Assembly: GCA_036169595.1 (NCBI GenBank)
Contig: CM069767.1
Coordinates: 1,237,501 to 1,301,500, forward strand
DNA: 64,000 bases
Direction of reading: 5' to 3'
DNA from: Dictyostelium firmibasis
Lineage: Eukaryota; Evosea; Eumycetozoa; Dictyosteliales; Dictyosteliaceae
Shown: in pieces, positions 53,016 to 64,000 of the stretch
Position numbering within the stretch: the stretch's first letter is position 1
Layout: each line of letters begins with the position of its first letter
The notes under the pieces: model-generated
Seen by the model: the letters and a program-made list of their open reading frames with translations, nothing else
The model's database searches: none
Told to the model about the DNA's origin: nothing
Position numbers and translations under genes: made by a program

Positions 53016-56000
53016 TTAATCGGTATTCTCAGATGCAGATTGGTAAAGTGGATTTTCAGCAGCGGTTGCTGATTGTTCGTATAATGGATTAGCGTTGACA
53101 CCATCACCAAGGAAAGCTGCTTCACTAAAGAATGTATCAGTTGGAGGTGCAGCTTTTCTTAATAATTTCCATAAACCAGCGGCAAGAAGTGCGGCACCAG
53201 CGGCAGCACCAGCAATAGCACCTGTTAAAACAGTCTTATTGTTGGTGGTTTGAGTGGTGGTTTCTGGTGCATTAACTTTAATCTCTACATAACCGGTTGC
53301 ATTTAAATGTGATATATCTCTGACGGCAGCTGGTGCATTGTAACCTAAATCGTCAACAAAGAGTTTAAGACGATAGTTACCAGCGGTTGAGGCTGTAACA
53401 GAGATCGATGTGATAGAACTATTGAGTGCTTTCTTTGTACCAATACATGAGACTGATGCTAAAGTTTTATCGTAATTACACATTGAACTTTGGGTGAATG
53501 AAAGTTGAACGTTAGTGAGAGGTGCAACAATGTCATCCTTTTCACCAACGATTGAAACAATAATTGAAACGTTATTGTTTACAGAATCTGGATCATCAAA
53601 TTGAACACCTAAAACAGAGAGAGTTAAATTGGTTTGAGTTGTGTAGTTTTTGTTACCAATGAGTACGTATGGTGCAATATTAACAGTATTAACGTTAATT
53701 GAGACTAAGGCAGTTGGTGACATAAGACCACCATTATCAATCATAACAAATGGTACTTTTGCATACGATTCAGCAGCTGTACCTTTGGTTGGTACAAACA
53801 CAACATAATAATAACCATCTTTAGGGTTTTGATAAACTTTTGGGAATGAACGACTAATTAATGCCTTCGATGAGTTTGATGCAGTTGGGTCATAGGCATA
53901 GAGTAAACCACGAAGTGGAACATTCGAAACCAATGAATTTAATGGAGTAACTTGATCGACATCAATATCACTACCAGCGTATTTAATTAAAACTGAAGTA
54001 TTAGTATTCATATTGATTAATGATGAATTGCCAAATAAGATTTCACTTGAATCACCATCTAAAATCTTATAACTGATTAGCTCGATTGTTGGTGGTTGAT
54101 TGACATGAATAACATTTACAGTGACGTTGTAAAGTTCAGAGTAGAGATCGCCATCATAGAGTTTGAAGTAGATGTAATCGAATTTTGGACCATACTTGTT
54201 GTGTGGTGGTTTGTATGCGTAGTTGTATGAGGTTGAACCAGTTTGATCATTTGGATATGATGTGATTTCTTGATCCATTGTACCTTCACTACCCATATTG
54301 TGAGCGATATAGAAAGTACCATTTCCAGTGAAACTAATAACTTGAATATTGACTTGTGAACCACCATTTCCAACTTTACCAGTGATAGTTAATGGGTAAC
54401 GAGTGTTTTGTAATACATCGATTTCTTCTGCACCAGTGTAAACTGGTGGATTTCTTGGTCTGACACTAAAGCTAATGATTTCGGAATCAGATGAAAGACC
54501 TTGTGGATCAACTACAATATATGAAATTGAATCGAGTGGACTTTGTTGATCAAAGGTATTCCAATTTGAAAGACCTGCATTTGGTTTGTATGAGAGTTGA
54601 CTGAGAGTGTATTTGGTTGAGGAGGTATTTAATGAAGTAAGTTCTTCACCAGTAGAAGTAATTAAAAGTTTACCATTGATTGGTAATGAAAGGATTTTAA
54701 CTTGAAGATCTGATGATGGTGATTCAATATCTGAACCATTGACTGTAAATGATTTAGTGGTATCTTGATCGAGTTGAACTGTGCCACCTTGAGAGCTTGG
54801 TGGAGTATTGATATAAGTATATTGAACGTTGGCAACGACATTACCAGTTGATAATGATCCATATGGGAATGTTAATGTTGTAACATCTTTACAAGAAATG
54901 GTGAAAGTACTTGAAACATTGGTGTATGGAGTTGGTGTAATTGTTGATGGACTTGGGAAATCAAAACTGTATGTATTGCTTTTGAGATCGGTTGGGACAG
55001 ATGTAATTAAATTACCTTCTGAATCGTACATACTAATTTGACTTGGAATTGAGATGACTGAACAAATAACTTTATCACCATCTTTATCGCTAGTTGCTAA
55101 TGTTTGTGTGACACTACCACCAGATTGAGAAGTGAAGGAGTATGAACTAACTACAACGCTTGGTTTATGATTAATTGGGTTAATAGTAACGGTTGTAGTT
55201 AAAATTGGTGAGGTTGCTTTGAATGTGTCCATAACTTGATATGAATAACTATCAGTGCCACTATAACCTGGGTTTGGTCTGTAGTAATGATTGAGTGGAG
55301 CATTTCCTTGTGTGGCAACAGTTGAACCATTTACAACGGTAACTAAAATACCATGAGTTGGTGCAGTGGTAATGATGGCGATTAAATTGTTTACTGGTGG
55401 AATTGAGTTTGGATTGTAATCATCAATATCTGGATCAGTACCAGTGACTTGGTGTACAGCGGAATCTAAATAATCTTGATAACAAGAATATGGTTGAATT
55501 GGAGTGGCAACAGGTGGATTGTTTGCACGATTACCAACAATATTTACAACTACTGTGACAGAGGTTGAATCTAAACCTTGGTTATCAGTTGATATGAATG
55601 AAATAGAAGCATAGTTTGAAACTGCTGCAGGTTCTTCATTGAGGAAACAAATTAATTGATTGGCAACTTTATTGGAGTATGAAATTGTTGAATATTGTTT
55701 ACCATCAGTAATATCGGTACGACCAGCTGATCCTGTGGCACATAAACAATCACCAGTGGAACATGAATAGAAAGTACCCTTTGCGCCATTGGTAACTTTT
55801 TTAATTGTAAATGTTGCAGAAGTTGAATCTGAATCAGTTGATACTAAAGTTAAAGAAACATTACCTCTTGGAATAACTGAAACTGGTGTGGCGGAAGATG
55901 AAACTGGTGCAATATTTGTATGAACAAGTTTGACTGTTAATGTACAAGTGCTTGTTGAGATTGCACCGGAACTATCGACAGCTTGAAATGTGACTGGAAC

Positions 56001-59000
56001 ATCAACATTGTTAGTTGGGTTAACGGTTTGTTTAAATATGATTTCAGTGCCGTTTGAGATTGAAGTTGTCGAGGTAACGGCAACACCATTATAAGTGAGT
56101 GAACCATAAGCAGTTAAATCGGTTGGTTTGATAAAGACAAGTTTTGGGGAAACATCTTCGAAATCATCAGCATTTAAAAAAAATTTAAAATCAACATTTA
56201 TGGTTGGTGAGATTGTTTTCTGACTACAGGTTGGTAATTGATTGACTCTAATAATAGTGATTGAAACAGTTGAAGGGGCACTATCAACACAACCATCATT
56301 AGCAATAAAATTAATGGAAATCGGAGATAAATAGTTTGTTGCTACAGAGAATTTAAATACTTCAGTTGAAGGATAGTATTTGTTTTGTGTTGAAACATCT
56401 ATATTATTGCTATCAGTAATAATACCGCCTGATAATAAGGTTGAAGTGAATTTAAATGTTAAAATATTAAAATCTGGATCAGTACCTGTCAATTTAAATG
56501 TAGTGAAAGAGTTTTGGTTGACAGAGAATGCACTTGCAGTAGCAACTGGTGGACGATTGTAATTGAGTGAAAAATCAGTTTGACCAAAACCAATTGCCGA
56601 GATTGAAGCAACTGGTGAAGCAATTGCAGTATTTGTTGGTTTGGTTAAAATAAGACCAGTAACATTTTTGACAGTATCAGATGTGGTTGAAACTGCAATA
56701 TCTGATGGTGTTGTTTTTACAAATGATGCACCGTTGGTTGTATTATCAGTTTTATAAACGACGGTTGATAAAACACTCTTTAAACCGGCAACAGCTTTGG
56801 CTGAAATATCACTGGCTGTTGCAAGAGATACGGCACTATAACCAAAATCAGCGGTTGAGATTGCTGATGCCCAATTTGGAATTGATGAAGCACCAAAACC
56901 AATGACCACTGGTGCGATTGAATTTGAAACGTATGCACTAATGAATGAATTTACGAAGGTAGAGTTTGAAGAGTGATCACTATCGGTAATGATTACAATT
57001 GATTTGAAGGAACCAGTATTCCAACCATTTGCATTTGAAGCTGCACCAGTTGAACCCAAAAGTGAATTACCACTTGAGTTTGAAGAGTATGATGATACTG
57101 AATAACTGTTAATAGTGTTTACAATATTACTACCAATGATTGTACCAGGAGCGAAATTAAAACCACTGGTAAGAGCATCACTAAAATAACCAATACCAAA
57201 TTGAGTGGTTTCACAAATACCCTTTGAAACATCGTTGACAAATGTGGAAATACTTGATTGAACGATACCAAACAAAGTGGATGTAGCAACGTTAACATCG
57301 ACTAAAACGAAAACATCAACTTTAGATAATTTTAGTGGAACATTTAATGAGGTACTTAAAGCAAAATCACTTTCGATATATAATTGAACTTTTGATGGAT
57401 TGACGTAGAATGATGGAACAGTTGTGGAAATGAGTACAGTGTTTTTCATGTCTTTGCAGCTTTGAGATAATGGGATATCACATTTACTACCACTGTAACC
57501 ATTGATACACATACATTTACCATCACCCAAAATACCTTCATTTGGAACACCTTTGTCGCATGGTGGAGTTGGGTCACAGTTTTGACCATAATAACCGGAA
57601 CTACAATCGAAACAATTTGAATTTGGATCCCATTGGGAACCTACACATTCACATTTACCAGTTACATCATTTTTTTTACCATTACCACATTCTGGTTTGG
57701 CAATGAAAATTGTGAAAGAACGAGAGTTTGAGGTTAAACCATTTGAATCATAACAAAAGATTGATGTTACATAAACACCAACATTTGCAGCTACTGGAGT
57801 CCAAGTGAGAGTATTTGTAACAACACCTTGAGTTGAGGTGCCTTGTGCTAAATTTGCACCAGATGGGACGTTAGCAGCTTGAATACCAACGGTTCTAGTT
57901 GAATAGTTTGATTTACATTGAAGATTGATAGTATTTGATTGACCGACAGTGAATGGAATTAAGGCGTTATCTTCTGGTGTTGGCGAAACAAAGAAAGGTG
58001 GATAGTTTGTTGTTGAGCAAGTGTTAACAGTTGTTGAGGCAGAGTTTGCACAATTTTTACAATCAGTGTTAGCATTACATGTTGCACCACTATTGGAACA
58101 ACTTGGATCACATTTACCTGGTTCGGCAATTGACTCTAAAATGAAATCTACTACAGAGTAGGCAGGTGGGACAGCATCATCTGTAATATAAATTTGAGTG
58201 GAGTAAAGACCAATTTGAGTTGGTAAAAAGTAAACATGACCAGTACTATTAATTTTCATACCGGATGGTTGGGTCATTGGATAAACAGTTGAGAAAGAGA
58301 ATGTAAGTTTGTCATTAACATTTGGATCACTAGCAATAACACGGAAATTATTGTTTTTGTTGGCGATAACTTGAACAATTGGTAACATACCAGATACTGG
58401 TGAATAGTTTACAGATGGCCAAGTATTATAGTCGAGGTAAACGCTACTGGTAATATTCCAATCGGAATCTTTATTATTGAGAAGGGTACTAATTCTACAA
58501 CATGATGTAAACATGGCAAGATATTGTTTAGTAGTATTTTTGGCCAAAGCAGTATAGGTTTTGGTGAAGATAAATTGGCCTGAGAACCAATCATTCTTGA
58601 TATCAAAACTAGTTACTGATGCTGTTACACTTGTTGATGTACCATCACCAAAACTTAATGCACCAAGATTAATCTTTTCTCCAACGATAATATCTGAGGT
58701 GCTTGTTTTAAAATAAGTTGTTCTAAATGCAAAATTAGTTGTAAATTTAATAATCTATAAAAACAATTTCAATTAATAATCAATAAAATTTTATATTTTA
58801 AAACGAAATAAAAATAACAATTAGGTCTTACATTGTGTGCGGTTGTTGGCGCCCATGAAACACTGCCAAATCTAAAATGAGTTGCTAAAAATTGAAATAA
58901 GGAATTAATAATTTTAAAAATTATAATTTTGGTTGTAATAAAGTTAGAAAAACAAAAAAAAAAAACAAAAAAAATAAAAAAAATTATAGTGAACCAACAA

Positions 59001-59215
59001 AGGCGCCACACAATTTATAATTTTTCTTTTTTTTTTTTTTTTTATTTTTTTTTTTTTTTTTATTTACAGAATGATGTAAATTTACCGCAAGGTATTTTTT
59101 TTTTTTTTTTTTTTTTTTTTTAATCTTTTTCTTTTTCTTTATAAATTCAAATCTTACCTTCCGTTACACAAAATACAGCAAGCAATACAAATAAAAGTTT
59201 GAATAAATTATTCAT
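53016..59215 (-). CDS. Sib family adhesion receptor (array copy 4)
   Basis: Exons at 59158-59215, 58832-58884 and 53016-58754 join to 1949 residues. The signal peptide is MNNLFKLLFVLLAVFCVTE. THFRFGSVSW, a Cys-rich N-terminal region, EGF-like clusters (about 390-465) and a VWA domain follow (VDVNVATS around residue 523; IITDSDHSSN). Next come the beta-sandwich repeats, a TM helix ([19 protein letters not shown]) and a tail with two NPLY motifs. The intron that the other three copies have before the PECGNG/PDCGNG segment is absent, so the third exon is continuous over 5.7 kb. The C-terminal 970 residues are nearly identical to copy 3, down to third codon positions. The letter is not assigned. 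Confidence 0.9.
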
Positions 59216-60200
59216 TTTTTTATTACTTTAAATAGAAATCGATTTTCTATTTATAACTTTTTTTTTTTTCTTTTTATAAAAAATAAAAATAGATAGGAAA
59301 ATTAATTTAAAAAAAAAAAAAAAAATTAATTTTATTTTATTATTTCTTGAAAAAAAGGAATTTACAAAGAATTAATCTTTGTGTGTGTGTAAAAATACAA
59401 TGAAGAATGAAAATAAAAAAAAATAGAAAAAAAACTATTTTTTTTTATTTTTTGATTTAGTTAAAAATATTTTTATAAAAAAAATAAAATAAATTTAAAT
59501 AAAAAATAAAAAAAATTTTAAAGAAAAAAAAGATATTTTATAGAAAGAGAAAAAAAAAAAAAAAAACTTAAAATTATCACAAAAAAACCAGTTGAAATCG
59601 TTAATCAAATCGGCGATATCGTGGAAAATCATTTTTGATAAGTTTTAAACCCCCAATAATTTTTTTAAAAAAAAAAAAAAAATTAAAAATTGGGTGAAAT
59701 TTTTTTTTTTGGGCCATTGTTAAAACCGTTATTGTGGAATTTTTGATTTGATTTCTTTTATTTTTTTTTTTTTATTATTTTTAGCTTTTGTAAAGAGTGT
59801 TTAATATCTCAATAAAATGTAAATTAAAAAATTTAATAATAAAAACCAACATAAAATAAAAATAAAATAAACAAAGAAAAAAAAATAAAATAAAAAATAA
59901 ACAAAAAAAAAAAAAAACAAAGAAAAAAAACAATAATACACACAAGAAATATTTTCTTTGAATATTATATTTTTTTTACTTCACTAAGGATTGATATTTT
60001 CTTTTTTTTTTTTTTTTTTTATTGTTAATGATCATTCACTTCAATCATTTACTATTCTATTTATTGTTCAATTATTATTTGATGATTAAATAAAAAAAAA
60101 AAAAAAAAAAAAAAATAAAAATTTAAGAAAGATGAAAATGGATAGAGAATATATTTTTTTTTTTTTTTTGATAACAATGTTTAGATTCTAATCCATTGGG

Positions 60201-60233
<33 letters not shown>

Positions 60234-60523
60234 GTTTGCCATGTACCAAATTAATAAATTATGTTGATTTCTTTTTATTTTATGATTTTTTTTTAATCTT
60301 GCAATTTTCTCAAACTTTTTTTTTTTATATTTTTTATTTCAAAAAAAAAAGATATTTTATATTTTTTTTATGTTTCTTTTTTTTTATTTTTTTATGTTTT
60401 TTATTATATTGAGAGGGGTTGCAAATAAAAATATTAAAAGGAAATAAACATAATACAAATATCATTCATAACTCACAAATTTATTAAATGTTGTAAATTT
60501 GAAAATTAATTAAAAAATTTTTG

Positions 60524-60571
<48 letters not shown>

Positions 60572-60628
60572 GAAGGGGTTTTAGCGGAAAAATTTTTTTA
60601 TACACCAAACGAATATGTTTGGACAGTA
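59216..60628. other. Divergent intergenic region, A/T-rich
   Basis: This is the shared 5' flank of Sib copy 4 (-) and the EXS gene (+). It is homopolymer-rich, with a slightly mixed stretch at about 59570-59760. The open frame that enters the EXS gene from a 50-base A run (60524-60567) would add poly-Lys and has no ATG, so the CDS start was placed at 60629. No SPX-like exon was found here. Confidence 0.65.
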
Positions 60629-62367
<1,739 letters not shown>

Positions 62368-62442
62368 AAAAACTTTTTTTTGAAAATATTTAATACATAT
62401 AATTTTTTTATTTTTTATTTATTTTTATCTAAATAGAATTGT

Positions 62443-64000
62443 TTAAGAATCTTCACAACTACTATCACTTGAATCATCTGATGATTTTAGTGGGGTGAGT
62501 GTGTCATTATTATTTTTATTTTTATTATTATTATTGGTAGATTCATTATTTAAAATTTGATTTTGGTGTTGTTTTGGAGGAGTTGGTAATGGTTTTTGTT
62601 GTTGTAATTGTTTTGGGGATTGTTTTTGTTGTTGCTGTTGTTGTTGTTGTTGTTGTTGTTGCTGTTGTTGAATTGATGTTATTGGTCTTTTAACAAGAGT
62701 AAATAAAGTATTACCTCTATTTAATTGAATATGTTGATTTTTTGAAGTTTCAGTGTAAACTGGTTCCATAGGAGTATGAGTTTTATAGATTTGTTCAATT
62801 TCTTCCAATTTCTTTATAATTTCAATGAAGGAAGGACGACAGGTTGGATCTTGAGCCCAACAAATATTTAAAAGACTGTCATATTCTGGTAGATTATGAG
62901 ATGGTAATGATGGACGTACACCTTCAGTAATTAAACTTTCAACTTCAGACATAAAGGAAATGTTTGAAAAGAATCTGGTACGTGATAAAAGTTCAAACAA
63001 GATTACACCATAGGCATAGACATCGCTTTTATCAGAGCATAACTCATTGTTGATAACTTCTGGTGCTAACCAAACTGGATTTTGAACAGAGCGATTTGCA
63101 ACGGTTGTTGAGAAACCAGATAATGAAAAATCACAAAGATGACATTCCATAGTTAATGGGTCTTTGCTTGAGAGTAAAATATTTGGGCTCTTTAAATCAC
63201 GATGAACTACAGATGGTTTACTATCATGAAGTGTTTGTAATGATGCGGCAATACCTTTGGCTATTTTAATTCTTAAATTCCAATCCAATGGGTTTTTGAG
63301 ATCGTGAATATAATCATAAAGATTACCACCACTTTGAAACTCTGTGATAATTGCCAATGGTTCTAAACAAAAACCTTTAAGATCAAGGATATTGTCATGA
63401 ATAAACGAGGAGAGACAAAAGATTTCACGACGATATTCAGCGAAAACCTTTGAAAAATCACTACCAACTACATCAGTTTTTAAAAGCTTAACGGCAACAT
63501 CAGACTGTCTCCATTTACCCTTATAAACGGTTGCTGTACCACCTTCACCAATTGGATTTGGATCAAGTTCAACCTCTTTGAAATCTATCAATTTGTGACG
63601 TAAATCATTCATTGTTAAATCTGGTACTAATTGGTTCAATTTAGTTGGTATCAAAGAATGAATTGGACAACTTTGATAGGTTTTACCTTTGATTACAGAT
63701 TCTTCGATTTGATTAAGACTGAAAAGATATTGTTCAGATTTTGGTAATGTCTCAATACAATGAATACATGGAATATAGATTGTGTAGGCAAGTTGATTAT
63801 AGGATTCTAAAATTGATTCAAAAATTTGTAGAATATGTCTACACATTTTTGATGAGGAAATTTCAATCTTTGTGTCGCCATGAACTTGAATCGATACTAA
63901 ATCATCGGACTCTAAAACAGAGATTGTTGAACTTCTACGGAATGGATTCTTTGCGTTTGGTGACATTGGGAATCTTCTTGCTACAGGGAATGATAGATAA
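62443..64000 (-). CDS. TKL/Roco-like protein kinase, 5' part outside window
   Basis: The minus-strand frame is open from the right edge to a stop at 62443. An internal ATG at 63966 would give 507 residues, but FPVARRFP precedes it in frame, so the true start probably lies beyond base 64000. Before the kinase, IPCIHC and QLVPDLTMNDL resemble the end of the COR region of Roco (Roc-COR) proteins. Numbered from that ATG, the kinase has the Gly loop GEGGTATVYKG (140-150), VAVK Lys160, the helix-C Glu181, HRDLKSPN (255-262) and APEV. The DFG motif is DFS (279-281). A poly-Gln/Pro/Asn tail follows. Roco kinases are large multidomain GTPase-kinases of the LRRK2 class. The Roc and LRR parts would have to lie outside the window. 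Confidence 0.75.
   Translation of the reverse strand, partial: YLSFPVARRFPMSPNAKNPFRRSSTISVLESDDLVSIQVHGDTKIEISSSKMCRHILQIFESILESYNQLAYTIYIPCIHCIETLPKSEQYLFSLNQIEESVIKGKTYQSCPIHSLIPTKLNQLVPDLTMNDLRHKLIDFKEVELDPNPIGEGGTATVYKGKWRQSDVAVKLLKTDVVGSDFSKVFAEYRREIFCLSSFIHDNILDLKGFCLEPLAIITEFQSGGNLYDYIHDLKNPLDWNLRIKIAKGIAASLQTLHDSKPSVVHRDLKSPNILLSSKDPLTMECHLCDFSLSGFSTTVANRSVQNPVWLAPEVINNELCSDKSDVYAYGVILFELLSRTRFFSNISFMSEVESLITEGVRPSLPSHNLPEYDSLLNICWAQDPTCRPSFIEIIKKLEEIEQIYKTHTPMEPVYTETSKNQHIQLNRGNTLFTLVKRPITSIQQQQQQQQQQQQQQQKQSPKQLQQQKPLPTPPKQHQNQILNNESTNNNNKNKNNNDTLTPLKSSDDSSDSSCEDS

Noticed and set aside
60521-60628. Poly-Lys N-terminal extension of the EXS protein
   Set aside because: No ATG; it is translation of a long A run preceding the first Met at 60629.

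Overview
The window is nuclear DNA of a social amoeba and almost certainly Dictyostelium discoideum. It is extremely A+T-rich with long A/T homopolymers between genes. Introns are short (about 50-370 nt) and A+T-rich, with GTAAGT/GTATGT-type donors. Coding triplet repeats give long Asn and Gln tracts, and there are FNIP repeats and Sib (similar-to-integrin-beta) adhesion proteins. No rRNA, tRNA, CRISPR array, DNA transposon or retroelement was recognised by eye.

Left part (1-15.6 kb): ordinary housekeeping and lineage-specific genes. In order these are a PX-associated (DUF3819/DUF3818-type) protein cut by the left edge (-), the small GTPase ARL1 (-), an mARC-like MOSC molybdenum-cofactor protein (-), COX10 heme A farnesyltransferase (-), an FNIP-repeat protein (+), a 92-residue Ser/Gly-rich protein (-), a 1226-residue amoeba protein with a very long Asn tract (+), and the proteasome shuttle and protease DDI1 (-).

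Middle (16.3-24.0 kb): the most unusual part. Four unrecognised membrane-protein genes form two head-to-head pairs. In each pair the minus-strand gene encodes a four-TM protein made of two repeats of a 2-TM, large-ectodomain module. The plus-strand gene encodes a single 2-TM module of the same family with an acidic tail. The whole divergent pair has been duplicated in tandem. Topology recalls trimeric 2-TM channels (P2X, DEG/ENaC), and a double module plus a single module would make three modules. That idea is inference only. A DENN-domain Rab exchange factor (connecdenn-like) follows (-).

Right part (30.9-59.2 kb): a tandem array of four full-length Sib adhesion receptors, all on the minus strand and each about 1950 residues. 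Each has a signal peptide, a Cys-rich/EGF-like region, a VWA domain, long beta-sandwich repeats, a Gly-rich TM helix and an NPxY-bearing tail. The copies are sequence mosaics consistent with gene conversion. One copy has diverged and changed its tail, and introns differ between copies. A strong imperfect inverted repeat lies between the first two copies. The window ends with an EXS-domain (XPR1/ERD1-like) transporter without an SPX domain (+) and the 3' part of a TKL/Roco-like kinase cut by the right edge (-).

Exon boundaries were worked out by hand from splice signals, reading phase and family similarity. Every multi-exon model given here has a length divisible by three. Most stretches not described as genes are simple A/T-rich sequence.
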